DNA of 64,000 bases from Rhopalosiphum padi (GCF_020882245.1 NC_083598.1:56891858-56955857); one strand, 5' to 3'; numbered from the stretch's first letter, positions 46,039 through 61,200 are shown. Numbers and translations: made by a program. The notes: generated by a model not told the origin, from the sequence alone.

Positions 46039-49000
46039 ATGTTAATATGTTATAGATATTTACATTTTTTAATAATGGGGCTTTTGAAAATTGCTCTTGT
46101 ATTGATGATTAGCTGTTCATCCATGTACTCTGTGAAGTGTCATTCATATCATTTCGGCCAATGTCCAACTCTTGAACCAATGGCTGATTTTTCAATGGAT
46201 AAGGTAATTCATAAATCATAATATAATATACCCATGGGCGTAGCTAGAATTTCAATCAGGGGGGGGGCAGTGACATAGCCAATTTTAAATCATTAAAACT
46301 CAATTTATAAGGCGTAGGAAATATAATTTAGTTTAAAATGCAAGGGGTGGGCACTGTACCCCCCCTGCACCACTCTCGCAATCGACGTACGTTTCAATAT
46401 ATTTTTAGTATTAAGTAATACTGATATTAGTGATATTTATATAATAATTATTATTGGGAATATTGAGAAAATGTAGACTTTTATATAATAATATAAAGTA
46501 AATACAATAATGTCTAAATGGTAAATAGTAGGTACTATAGATGCTCAGTGTACGTATCACGCATGTATGTATAAATATAAAATAATAAAATAATAATATA
46601 TTATGTAAACTGGTTCTGTTCTTTGTTTTAAATTTCATTATTTCAACTTAAATTATATCAATGATATAGGTGATAGGTAATACTATAAAGTCTCAACTTT
46701 TATTTGAAAATCTTGAATGTTCGTCTACTGATATAAGTAGTTATATACCTAAGTGGCTAAGTAGAAATATTTAACGAAAGTAAAATTTAAGAAACTATGA
46801 CACATAATATATTAATATATTATACTTATATAGGTATATTTTAATTTATGGTTATAAAATATGTCTTAGCGCTTAGATTTGTATAAATTTACATTTTTAT
46901 TTTTATTAATTGTATTAATACTAAAATATTTTTTGTACATACTTTCATCAATGGACAACGATACGATGGTCAATGGTAGGTACTCAAGTTATAGGCTGAT
47001 ATAATAGTATTATATTTAATTATAATTTATAAATTTTAACTATCTTTATTGAATTAATAAAATTAGATTAGGTATCATTGTTGTGACTACTTGTAAGCCA
47101 TATAATATAATTGTATTAACGTGCGTGGTACGTATATAGTAAATATACAATGTGCATATTTGAAAACGTGTTAAAAGTAATTTAGGGAACCAGCATTCTA
47201 TTAATACAAAATCATATTAATTTAAAATATTTAATTAAATATAATATATCTGTTATTTTTTCGTTTAAGTGTATATTTTATTAAATAATAAACAGCATTG
47301 CCTCAGTTTAAGGCATTTGTAATTCTGTAATTTTGTAATTCGTCAATGAAAATATTTAAATTACATATTTTTTTTAAAACATTATTTACTTAAATTTTTA
47401 ATTGGTAATCGTTAAGCTATTTAGTAGCTACTTATAACCAAACATAGTAAATTAGTAAATATATTTAGAATATAATATGAACTATAATATATTATATTAT
47501 ATAATCTATTTATCTACTATATTAACTATATCCACCGAAGTGTATTGTATAAAAAAAAATAATCTTTAATATTACCTATTTACAAAATATATAACTACAT
47601 TTGTTTATCAGTTACACGATTTGTATTACGATACTACAGTACCTACCTATACGATGCTATACTACTTGTGTCCGAAATTATAAATAGATCATAGGTAACT
47701 TGTACCCGAAGATTATTTTGATCTTGCACTTAAAACAGTCGCTTATTTATTTAATTATTAAACGCCAACGGCATTTTTCTGTAATACAATTAAAGTAATT
47801 AAGTGACCCCAGGGACGTGCCTGGGGGGGGCGGTATTTTAATTCCCTCTCCAAAAAAAATTCTAGGCATGCCCCTGGGTGAGCCTGAATAATTTATAGGT
47901 ATAAATGGTATATAATTCGTTTATTAATGTTTTGTTTATAAAAAAAATATTTATGAGTGTTTTAATAAATACAATAATAATAATTAGAATTTAAAAAATT
48001 AAAACCACTAATTGTCCATAAATAAAACCATTAAAACTACTGAATTCTTGGTGTGCCAATCCACCTCTGAATTCGTACTCGTAATAATCTACGAAAAGCT
48101 CAGTTTTTGATAAATTTACAATTTTTTTAATTTGAATGAGTTTATTTTAAATGTGATTATGTGTGTAAGCTGTTTTGCTGTTTAGTCTTTCAGACCCCAT
48201 ACGGAACTATTGTACCAACAATTTGAAAAATATGATATAAAATTCCAACCCTAACAGGTCTAATGTTATAGATTGATATAAAGTTAGTTGCATTTTTGAC
48301 AATACAATAAAGCTATTATTTAATTATTATAGACGTAATACATATAATGCTAATGCACATTTGTATATAATAGGTAATGGTGTGACTGGTGGTGAGTACA
48401 CTGTACAATGTATAATATACATGTTAATTATTTGATACATTCAAATATAATTTAAAATTAAAATTGTCATAGGTAATCGTTATTATACCTTTCTGATACA
48501 CCTTGTATGAGTTTATTAAACAATATTAAAAATTAATTATATTGTTACAATGTTATACCCAATGGTTATACTATGTTATACCTTTATTATTTTACTCATT
48601 TAGTTTTAACTGTATTATATTTGTTTAGCTTTTAGGAAAATGGTATGCAATCCAAAAAACATCAACGTCAAGTCGGTGTCTTGAATATAACTTTGAAAAA
48701 ACAGGCGAACCTAACTCATTCAAATTAGATCAAATGAGCGAAAATTCAATAATAAATGTTGCAAAATCTAATAATTACCATTATATTGGAAATCTAAAAG
48801 CGGATCCTAACTTACCTTCGAGAATGATAGCTAATTTTCCATTAAGTAAGTAACTGTTTGACATTTTTTGAAGTAATATGATATTTCAATCGAAAACAAA
48901 TAAGAAAAATTAAATCATTTTATTTTTCAAATATATTTAGAATATTTCATTGATTTATGCAATTTCCCTCCACTCAGAACCTTAAACTACGTATAAGGTA

Positions 49001-50729
49001 TGAAGCCAAATGTTTCTATTAAAGTTTTTATTAGATATCGTTTATGATCATATATATAAATAGATAAAGATATCTACTAATTAAAAACGTATCCTCTTTA
49101 CGAACATGGCAACACCTAATAATATTTGACCCTAATAGACATCTGAAGCGTAAATAAAGTCGTGTTATTTTAAATAATAATTACATATCTATAAATAATA
49201 GAAAACGTAATGGTTTTTTTTATTACTTTTTAATGAATTATTTCATATTATGCTTTTTATTCACTTATCATATAAATCACATTATATGTTTTCTTCTTGT
49301 TTCAATATTTGTTATAGTTTGTACTTTAATTACAAAAAAATAATTTAATATTAGTACAATATTAAATAATCTATTATTTGAATTACCAGCTATATATTAA
49401 ATAAGAATTATTATTTAAAATCAATCGTTTTTACATCGTAAAAAAAATGTCAAAATTATATCATTTTTATTTGAACTTATTCAAACTAGATTGAAAACCT
49501 TCTTAAAGTTGGAATATATTAATTAATATATATTTTTACTCATAGGTGTTGCGGGTAAAGCGTCGTTTGTGGTATTTTCAACGGACTACACCAATTACGC
49601 AGGAATATTTTCTTGTCAAAAAATACCTCTTGGTAATAGACATACAGTGACGATTTTATCTAGATCAAAAACTTTGGATAAACAGTATGTAGATAAGGTT
49701 AGTTAAAATGTGAAAAATTAAGTAGAGGAGCTCAATCCAATGATTTAAGAGCTGCATCTCAAATGCACAATTACCTAACTCAGACCCATGGGGGGCTTTG
49801 CTCCCACATCCTCCCTCACCAACCTTACTTATATTTTAAATGCCACTTTTCAGCTACACAGATATTTAAATTCCAAGTATAATATATTTTGATAGTGATA
49901 CTTATGTCCTACATATTATATGGTAGAAAAAAAATAAGAATCAACATACTTACATAATTTATTCAATAAACTAGATAGATGACAAAATTAATAATCATTG
50001 TTTCTGATATTAAAAATCGTAAAAATCGTTATATAATTGATGTAAATTCAAATCCACATTTTAATAAAAATTATTTTGGATATTAGTTTGTGCTATCCCC
50101 CATTATAGTGAAAAAATATATTTGGGGTACGTAAACAAAAATAAATAGTAGAGGAGCTCCTTCCCAATTCGAGCACTGGTTCTTGTTTAAAGTTTATTCT
50201 TTATGATGTAGATTATTTAGTTTTTTGTGATAGAGAATTTTTTTACTTTATCGTAGGTATATACATGTCCCTATCTAAATCAATAACAACTATTCATTAT
50301 AAGAAGTCTGTTTTTGTGACAAAAAATTGAGAGTTTTTTAAATTTGTTCCAAAAAATGCATACATTCTGACTACTAGGCTCCATATCCATATAACAATTA
50401 CGAACGTCTATACAAATGTACCTAAGTGTAACAATGTTTAAACTTTCTTTCAGGTGCGCAATCGCATTGCTTCAAGCAACGTAAATCCATTTGACTTAAC
50501 CATTGTTGATCAGAACAATTGTTCGCATCTGAACACAACGATGCGTGTGGAAATCAATGACCAAACATTTAGTTCACAGAACATTGGTCAGGCGGTACGT
50601 AAAGTAGGATCGAAAATTGGCGATGGTGTAGAGTACGTGATCGAAGGTGGTAAAAAAATAATAAAATCTGTGAGTAAATCAGATGAGACCAAAGGTGATC
50701 CTAACAGTGATGTTGAGTGGATGCCGTAG
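46039..50729 (+). CDS. Apolipoprotein D-type lipocalin, secreted
   Basis: Lipocalins of this group (ApoD, Lazarillo, NLaz/GLaz) carry small hydrophobic ligands in haemolymph or at membranes. Four exons: 46039-46203, 48629-48845, 49546-49697, 50454-50729, giving 269 residues from the first Met. The second in-frame Met (46075) gives a cleaner signal peptide, MGLLKIALVLMISC, and may be the true start. Diagnostic features are HFGQCP, the lipocalin GxW motif in LGKWYAIQKT, and TDYTNYAGIFSCQ, which parallels ApoD. Four conserved cysteines can pair as in ApoD. After the barrel a ~45-residue basic/acidic extension (VGSKIGDGVEYVIEGGKKII, then SVSKSDETKG) is unusual for ApoD. Polyadenylation signal AATAAA at 50980-50985. 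Intron 1 (2.4 kb) carries hAT fragments. Confidence 0.9.
47810..47876. mobile_element. Tiny hAT-like element remnant, 67 bp, lipocalin intron 1
   Basis: CAGGGACGTGCCTGG at the left end and, reverse-complemented, CAGGGGCATGCCTAG at the right. Flanking 8-mers AGTGACCC and GGTGAGCC agree at 6 of 8. A related partial end (ATGGGCGTAGCTAG, about 46243) lies in the same intron without a partner. Confidence 0.5.
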
Positions 50730-53700
50730 ATCAATATTGTAATAGCGATATTACATAAAGTTGCATACTACGTAAACTTATTTTTGTTGTAGTTAATAAT
50801 CAGGAATATATATTATATTTATACCTACACCTAAGTTACAACAAATTTCTCTACGACTGATAATCAGAAAATGTTAATTTAGTATAGTTTTATTACTTTA
50901 CTTTATAATAATTGTAGTTTGTACACTAGTTATAAATAAGATTTTAATTATTTAACTATACATTTGTGTATCGACATTAAATAAACAGAAACTGAAAAGT
51001 AAAATAAATTGTTATTTAATTTATTAATTTTTAAATTTTAAAGTTGTGTATGTTCTTTGCATATTATATAGGCAATTCATTTGGTTGGATCTTTATAAGC
51101 TTAAAATACCTACCTATAAATAGGTCTGACCAAAGCGTTTAAAGTTTAAACTTCAGATTTTCCTTCCCTCACATGTATATTGTATATATTATAATATATA
51201 CATACAATATACCTACTATTTTTTCCATTAAATATTTGTCTATATCGACAAAACGAAAATCAACATACTTATGTGTAGTTACATTATATTTATTTATGTA
51301 TAAAAATTAAAAAGTAATTGTTTATATATTATGTATAACAGTTAATTAGATCAATACAGTTATACACCAGTAAACCCCGGTATTCGGCCAAAATAGCGAA
51401 ACAATAACCGCGAATGTAAAATCGCGAAATAATAATGGCGAAAATAAAAACAACGAATTTTAAAAAAGAGCGAAAATATACGATTAGGCATTTAGTTAGT
51501 GAAAATAATTTTTAAAAAAACAATTAGGTTAGTGACAAATTATATGCTACACCATTTACAAAGTTATTATTATTATTAGTATTATAATTTGTCATTAACA
51601 AATGAAGTCTTTTAGTGTGCTAAAGTCTTTGTACTTTTTTTTTCTGTGGTTGTTCTCCAGCATTATACTGTTCTCGTATTAATTCTTCTAAATTTTGAAT
51701 TTTCTTTATTCCGTCAATAAATTTCCATAGTCCATACAGTAGGGTAGTTTTCTACTAAATGCGATAAATAGGTAAACTTTTTCATCGCCCATATAGTATT
51801 TAAATTTTGGATTCTATACCAAATTAAAAATGTTTTCTTGAAATATTTTGCTTCCTAACATTCAGAAACCAGACTAACACGATTAAACGTAAGAGTATTA
51901 TACTTAAACAATATATTGTCATATAAATTCTTCATTTTGATAATATGCTGGCAATAAAAGTTGAAGACGCCAGACCGACGCGACAAATGCGATCGTTAAT
52001 GTAAATTCACTAAATTCTATAGACTCATTTTACTGCAGAACGAATGTGACAACATATCAATTTCAATAAAGGTATTTAAAACTGTAATATAAGCTATATA
52101 TCTACTAGGTTTTTTTTTATTTTCTATTAAAACACCATTATAAATACTTAAGTCAAAATAAAAATTCATCATTAATATTGTGTGCTTAAAAACACATTTT
52201 TTGACGGAATTTCGGACAGAAATTGTGGTAAGTGTTTTATAATAGATTATAATACTTTTAAATTATAAGATACAACCGCGTGATATAATATAGTTTTCAA
52301 GTCTATAATCCATTATGGGTATTTTTTTTAGAAAAATGCGGTAGACAAAATACTATGAGACATAGAATGAACAACAAAGGTTTTAAATGACTCAACAAAA
52401 ATTTAACCCTTGAACAGTGTAACATACTTCTATCGTTTTATCAACTCTATAGAATACACATTTCGTGCACAAAATTAGGTTAGTTTGGTATAAATTAGAA
52501 ACATAGGTTAGGGTATTAGACAAAGATGCAGGACATCGATTAGGGATACTTATAAATTAATATTTTGTCAAAATCTTGTTTTCCTTAAAGATTACCATTT
52601 CCCCAAATTTCTTTCTTTTTACTCAAAGTACAAACTAGGTCTAATTTGAAAATTGAAGCATTTTTACTGTTCCATAATCCAACAGGTGATGATTCCGCTC
52701 AGAATCTAAAAGTTTTCAATATAGGTATTTTATTGATTTGAAGTATTGTAAAATTTATACCAATCTACAAAATATATTATAGGTAAGTTAGAATCTGAAA
52801 ATATTATTTGTAATATTATTATTTGTACAATACACATCAAATTATACTAAAAGTCTAAAACTTATACAAACAATAAAATATAATATAGGTAATTACTTAT
52901 TATGGAATCTGTTTGTATAAAAAAATCAAGAAAATGTCTATATTTATTTTATGGATCTAAACGAAGTAAGTATATATAGTAGGTACGTGTACTAAACGGC
53001 CAGTTGACTAAACCGTATTAAAATTTCTTGCAGTCTTCAGGCTATTGATTGTTGATCAGAGTTAATACAGTATACTTTATCATGATGCATTATGTCATCA
53101 ACAGTCCTTGAAGAGTAACGCTATCAAGGGCATTATTAGATATTTCAAGTTCAAATTTCGATAAAATTGGATATTTAAACGAAAAATAACGGGTTTAGTT
53201 ATTTTGTTTTAAATCAAAAATATTACCCGTGGACGAGGAATGGTAAACTTCTACAAATTAAGTTAATTTCCTAAAAAAGATAGTGTTAACTCTTATAAAC
53301 TATTATAATAATAAAAATAAATATGGCTAGTTTGTCAGGAAGTAAAGCAAAACCTAATGGTAAATAATTTTGATTCTTAAGAAACCATGAATAGTAAATA
53401 ACTGTAGAAAATTATTTTTAATAATATTTTTTTGTTAAATAGGATATTAGAATATTTAAAACGTGAACGTATATTATTATATTTTATATACAAAATTATA
53501 TGTTCAAACTATTTTGATTAATTTTTCGCTATTGCCTATTTATACAACGAATCTATTCACACGTTTTACGAAAATTTAGTGCGATGCCTACTGAATCAAA
53601 AGTTAATAACATATAATAAAAAATAATATGCGATGTAAATATATAGTAATATAATATCTAAAAATATGTAATATACCTATGTGATGTTTTCAGCGAAAAT

Positions 53701-56700
53701 GTATTTAATCTACCATATTACAATTAATAAAATAAATAATAATAATAACAATTTGAACATATCATAAAATATGCTTAGTAATATAGGATGAGCGTCTTCA
53801 ATCAAAATAGTTTTTTTTTATGTGTATTGAACTAATGAATAACGATTTACCATTGTATCTACATTGAACACATCAATTACAGTGATTACAATAAGGTACA
53901 CTCGATATCAATCGTGCAGCAGAGCACACTTACTCATTTTCAAAAATATTTTATTGATTTACCCAATTCGACAGTGGTGGATTTAAGGTGAGTCCTAACT
54001 GTCTTTGAGCATACCGACTGCAGCTTATGTAAATATATTTATAATGTTTTGAGTTAAAAACAATAGATAAGTAATAGGTCACTTAATTTAGGCATAGGTA
54101 TTCGATAATTTCTGTTAAATTCGCCACTGAAGTTATCATAGGTGCATATTATTATGTATAGTTAAGTGTCCCAGGATTACCTCCTCTAACAACTATTTAT
54201 CTACATAATATTTTCGAAAATTATTAATGTATCAATTAGTCAATTGTTTATAAGCATTGAAGTAATTTTTATTTTTAAATGTTTGTTTTCTTGGTATACA
54301 TAATTACCAGGAATAGTCAATGTACCTAAGTATAAGAAATAAGAATATATAATATATTGCAAAATGGATATGTAAATACTTTTAAGGTTAGTAGCTACGT
54401 TATATTAATATGAGATTTAAACTTTATTAAGTCAGGAAATGGATGGAGTATAAATATATAGCCAGGTTAAACAAAATTATTAAATACAATTTTTATTTAA
54501 TTAAATAAAAAAATACTGCCTGTAATCTGTATAAATTAGGTTTTTGACTAAGCTTGACTATTTGAATGGAATTATTTGAGATTCTGAAATACAAGTGATA
54601 TCCACTGCAAGATTGCTCCTGTCAACAACATTTTTATTATTTAATTATAAGCAATATGCTGATATACAAATAAAACAGTTATAGATGTAGGTCCTATATA
54701 CAATATGGTTGCATGCACTAATATCTTGAAAATATAGTAGAATATTTATCGCAATATTTCGATACATATAATAAAGTAGTTAATTATTTATCATAATAAT
54801 TTAAAATTTAGATGAACGGAGTTGATTGGTATAAGTGTACCTCGCGAAATATTGGTTTACTATACTTTTCATTTAAATTTTAAAATTTAAATATTTATAA
54901 TTTTATAAGCCATAAACTCATAACATCGTTAAAAATTCGATTTTTATACATTTCTGTATCGAAGATTGAATAACTCCAAAAAAATATTTTACTTAGGAAT
55001 ATAAAATTAAAAATATTATTTATTTAAAATAGTAAAAACTTAAAAAAAAAAAAAATGATTTAACACAAAAACTTAAAACTTTTCGAATTAATCAGTGTAC
55101 AAAGTTTAATAGATTACTTTGTAGAATCGAATGGATAGTATACGTACGTACGCTTGTAGCAGCAAACTGCATAAAAATAGTGAATCTATTTTGCGATAAT
55201 TAAAAAAATCCACCGATTGTTAGGTACTTACTCGAAAAGACTAAAACGAAAATCATTTTTACAACAATGATGTGGATTTATACGTCATTCGGTACAATCT
55301 AATCGTCAGGCGGTACTCGTCGTACAACATAAATATGTTATTATTATCCTCGTGGATTTTCACTGACGACGTAATATATACCTAATATACATAAAATATT
55401 TTGAAAGAATCTAAAACTCCCAAGTTAATCAAGAAGTATAGTTAATAAGGATAATCTATATGCAATACGTATTGTTGCAATTCTTATCTACCTACGCCAT
55501 ATATAAGTAATTGTGTAGTATTCCTTTTATTATAATATCTATATAATTTATACACCAATATAAATATAATTTATATAATCTATAATGCTTAGTTCCGATA
55601 TTCATAAATACCTACGTCCTACATGGTAATATATACAAAATAGAATAATTTTACTATGGAAACGTAATTAATGTTAGTAAACCTGTTTAGATTAATTTTA
55701 TTTACCTCCCATTTAAACATATTACATTAAGTATGTATGTAGCGTGTATATTATTATAATGTATATATAGTTGATTACGTAAACAATGAATAATGATAGT
55801 TTATTGGTTTGTCGACTCATTTGAGAAGAAATCGCTAATCATTTAATATTGTAGGTAAATAGGTAATGGATTTATTGATATAACAATTTATCAGAAAAAT
55901 AGATTTAATCGTGTTAACAACAATTAATTATGAATTTATGTAGGTACCTAACATCGGTGGTGTAACTTGACATTAAGCCATGACTAAATTAATCAAATTA
56001 TTTTAATGTATTGATAAATTTTGGTTAATTTAAATTATTATAATATAATTTGACAACAATTCAACAATTTTTCCGTTTAGCTATAGTCAAATACACAAAA
56101 TATGAATTATATCATACATATAATACATTTATTAGATAGTTAAAAGTTATCTAGTAGTTATTATTTACCTATGTATCTAATATACTTTAAATTGTACTAG
56201 GTACTACAGTTTTTGTATTTTGATTATTTTGTGTTCATAAATAATATTACACTTTTTTAATTGCTTTTATATTTTATTAGTTAAACATAATTATTGTATA
56301 ATATAACTTAAAGCAAAGAAAAAAATTGAATAGGTACTACAAATTATAAAAGTGTTTGAATAGATTTAGATAATTTAATGAAGAAAATAAAATTAGCGAT
56401 GAAGGTAAGAGCAAGAATTTAGGATAAGTTGAATTTCGCTTAGATCATAATTCATAACTCAGGAGTCAGGAGATGTATTATCAAAAGAAAAAGAATGAGA
56501 AAAAAGGGTGTATCTACAAGAAGAAAAGATTTTTGATGAAAGAGAATGCGTTCAAAATCACAAATAGCTTCCTCGGGGTGAAAATTAAACATTTATTATT
56601 TTTTTTATTTTAGGTGAATAAATGATTGTAATTAAACATTAGGCTTCGAATAACAAATTATCTTAATCAAGTTAAACGAATTTAATGAAACATCATCGTG

Positions 56701-58203
56701 TGACATTTTATGTAATGCAAAGTTATACCTTTTAATGTTAAAAAAATACATAAAACTTAACAGTATATTTATAATTAATATTACTTATAACCTACTAAAA
56801 TGTAGCTTAGGAAAAAGTCATTTTATATTTTTTTATTAGTCCTTTTCGGTTTATTTTAAAATCATTATAGACGTGGAGATCTCTGCGCCTTGTGTATATA
56901 ATAAGAAGTGTAGCTGTCCAATCCCATATGCTAATTACCATTGACCGACATCCCAATATAATATAATATAATATACTTTCTTGATTGGATTTCAGATGGA
57001 CAAAATTATCAATCATGTATAGTTTCACCTGTGCAATACTACTGACAGCAATATTATATCTAAATGTTAGATTATTTAACATTGCTCAAGTTAACTAATG
57101 GGTGTACATCACCACGATTATTCTCTTTAGAGAACGACAATCAATTAAATCATTAATATTATGTTATATAATCAATAATATAATCTTCTAATGAAATAAA
57201 TACGATCGGCTTCTCTACGTAACTCACCGTATACTACACAAATTGTGAGTAATAAAAACCAGTGCTATATATTCATACTTAAATTTACGTGGTTACTCTA
57301 AAACGTGGTTCTAATTTTAATTATTTTTAATGTACGATATATTTATAACTTATAATCGAACTTTAAAACTATTTAGGCAGTTAAAAATCGAATAGAAGTT
57401 TTAGATTGACACGTGCCGAATGAAGGTCAACGAACGCCGGCAATTGGATATTCAGAATAAAATTAATGTACGAATGGCTAGCTAAATAGACATCATGATG
57501 GTCACAACTTTGAAACCCTGTGGGCCAACCCGAGGTAGTTATGACAAGAAATTAAACTGGGAAAATTCGTATTCCAAACAAGTTGAATTAGTTATCTTCT
57601 GTAAGTATAAAACGAAATAATAATATCGATTAGTCATAGTTACGAATGTAATAAGACATTATTTCTAATAAGTGTTAATATCATGTATATATTTGAATAG
57701 AACTACTAATAATAAATATTATCTATAAAACACGTTGCGACCACCACGGCAGGACTTTATGCTAACTATATCTGCAGCTAGCTAAGGCCAAAAACCGGAG
57801 GGAGGTGCTTGCTTCTTAATATCCTTGAGTTTTATACAAAACAAACTGCAACAGCAAGAGGTCAACAGACACTCTATAAGCAATAAGCAGTTTAGTTTAG
57901 GTGTCCGAAAGCATCGTGTACAGAAATTTCGATGAGGTGCATATAAACTCATCACAATTCAAAGAGGGCCAATTTTATTTAAGATATACCAAACTATAAT
58001 AGCTTAATACGCTATACTAGAAGGTTTATAAAAATTTTTTTCTGTTAAAACTTTATATTAAATTAAAGAGATTTTAATAAATAGTGTGTGTGTATTTTTT
58101 TCGTGTTCAACATACGATTAAATTATAGCTCAAGTGTTTTGATAATTCAAAATAAATTTAATTGTAAAAAAATGAAAATAGTACAAATGCATTTCTTAGA
58201 GTA
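50730..58203. other. Long gene-poor region upstream of the phospholipase A2 gene
   Basis: No gene recognised over 7.5 kb. Points of note: a stretch with repeated GCGAAA/CGCGAA strings (51380-51480), a GCTCAGAATCTAAAA string at about 52697 that recurs at about 61658, and a 14-codon frame at 53323 followed by a possible donor. From about 57735 a more complex, less AT-biased segment leads into the PLA2 gene. Confidence 0.5.
57942..57947 (+). promoter_or_regulatory. Possible TATA box of the phospholipase A2 gene
   Basis: TATAAA about 260 bp before the ATG, inside the only GC-balanced segment of the upstream region (57735-57970). TCATCACA nearby at 57950 could act as an initiator only if the start site lies very close, so the assignment is tentative. 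Confidence 0.3.
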
Positions 58204-61200
58204 ATGAAGGTAAGATAATAATACTGTAAACGTGTTTTAACATTAATTTTTTAGTTATTTTAACGGTTAAAATAAATTTTCAAGTAAATGTTAATAGGCT
58301 TATATATATTTAATGTTTAAACAACACTACATATATATAACAATTAATATATTGATATATTTATAAAAATATTACTATATCTTAGGTAAATTAAGTCCTA
58401 TTTTATATACATTTTTTTATAAACGCATATATATTATTATGTTTCTAAGAATTCTTTTTTAAAATTATTAATATAATTTTTTTAAATCTATAAATATTGC
58501 AAGCATAAATATATAGGTACATACATCTAAGTACATGAATAAATTTGATAGTACGAATAAATGCATTCTCACAATCTATATAAATATGTAAACAGTTGTA
58601 AAATGTATCAAACTATTATTTTTAAACAAATAAATCAATTGAAAATAAATTAAATCATAAGTTTTTAAAAAAGAAACAAAAGGTTTATATTATAAAATTT
58701 TATTTTATTATAATAATAGTACCTAAGGGTATATTAATTATACAAAAAATGAAATACAAATTTGATTTAGGCATATAGCATAAATAATACAAATAATAAA
58801 ATAATTTATAAATTAAATCCGTACATATATTAGTTATAATGTATAAGGTTTTTTGTATTTCATTTTTTTAGAATATTGTTTAATATAATTCATTGTTTAA
58901 TGTTTTAGATTAAATTAATTCTCATACTGTTATTTTTTGCTGCAATGTCGGCAAACTGCAGTGGGACATTGATTATAGTTGATAAATTACGAAAAAAAGC
59001 ATTGGAAATTACACTCAAAAGTCCAATTTGCCGTATTTATAATAACAGGTATAATAATATAATTATTAGAGAGTAGTGATAATACTATAATAATATTAAA
59101 AATCTTAAATTCATAACAAACATCGATTTAAAAATAATTTTAATTGTAATAAGTTTAGCGAATGCCTCATTATTGTTACTCAATAGAAATGTCACTAAGA
59201 AAGAAAAAAAATGTTGTTTTTAAAAATAAATATTTTGTAATTAGCAAAAAATACAATATTCATCACAATATTACATTAAATTAAAATATATGTAACACTG
59301 TTATACACTCAAAAAGATACTAATCCTATATCCGGTAATTGTACGAATGAGCAATTACTAATTAATATTAATGGTTGTTGACCAAGAGTATAATACCTCA
59401 TCAGGTGAAACTATTTTACGAGGACAAGATATGCATTTTCATTAGATTTGATCGTGATGAACAAGAACAATGTGTTTCTCTATTTAAGAGGGAGTAAAAT
59501 ATAAATAAATGTACAAAAAATGTAAAAACAATAATTTGACCCAAGGATGTTTACATGTATACAGTAATACTGTATAACAACAAGTATAATAATTAACAAT
59601 TTATCTTTAGGTGAACTGCTCTTAATTTCAAAATGTAAAATTACAAATATTTGTTTGTTATGTATTATATCATTTCTTGTACTGTATGACATCTTATTTT
59701 ATTTTAATATTTTGAATGTTAAAAACACTTCCTATGTTTTTGTCTCATCATATACAATATGCCAGTACTACTATGGTACTTACATCTTATATATATATAT
59801 ATATATCACCACGGTTAAGTTTTAACAGACTAATTAACAATTGTAAAATAATTACATGTGTATAAAACAATTGACAAATTAATAAACTATGCAAAATTTG
59901 TTACTAGTAAACTAGCAACACCTACAATCATCAAATCTAAATATTGTTAGGTAACTCTTATTTATTGCTTCAAATATAGGAATATACATAATGTTTATTT
60001 ATTAATATATGTTTTTACAAACAAGTACCTATTTATTTAATACTTTTTGAAAATAATTACTTAAAAACTTACATTAATTGAAAAAAAAATGTAATTAATA
60101 ATTTTATAAATATAACTACGAAGTCGCTAAGTTAGAAAAAGTCTAATTGATACCATTGGTTCTATCTTTTTATTCCGAGTTTATATATTTGTAGTATATC
60201 ATTTTAAACATAGTAAAAACGTATCAATAACTAAATTAAAATTAGTAAAAAAATATTATAAATTATTATATTTTTTCACCGCATAATTTGTATACATATC
60301 AGACTAATTATTATTTAATAGGTTTCTTTTTATATTTTTCAGACGTGGTTTTTATAAATCAGCAAGAAAAATAAATCATTAAGATAATTAGGTATTCATG
60401 TTAGATATATTGATATAACGTACAATAGTTTAGATATATTTTATTATTAGGAAACTAAAATAAGCAATTTATATTTAAATAATTTTTAGTAACAATGAAT
60501 TAATAATAAATATTTAAATGAATTAATAACTTTAATTAACTATGCTATTTAATTGTATACATAATTATATTTACCAAAATATTAGTTTTAATTTAATTAA
60601 TGAAAAAATTGTTTGTTTACAAACAAAAGTTAAACATTTTTGTATAAGTATTTTAACAAAGACTAACCTTAAAGAAGACATATCTGTCATGGAAAACACA
60701 ATCATGTGTAAAATATAATTACCGTACAATAGTCAAATTCTTAACATTTCATGCATGGTAGTTGAGATTAACAAAATTCATTAGTTTTAAACTATAAAAA
60801 TGTAGAACATATTTTACTAATTTTGTTCAAGTTTATTTCAAAAATTCACATAAAAGGAAAAAAACCAGAAAACTCGATCAGCTGTACGTCTGTACTGTAT
60901 ATTAGGTTGATGTACTCATAAATAGGTAGTTGAGTAGAACACAGTAATGCATGTTTTAAATTTGAATTCAATAATGATTAATGAATCGCGGAAATCACGC
61001 TATGCATATTATAACCTATGTGAAATACGATTCTGAGGAAGAGACGATGTGTCAGCCCATACTTCTAAAGATATTTAATATTATGGTTAAACTATACGTA
61101 ATTTTTTTCAAAACAATATTAATATTGGTGTGTTTTTATTAATTATTATAAAATAATATATCACTATAAGTGTATTTCATTACGATATTATAAATTTCCA

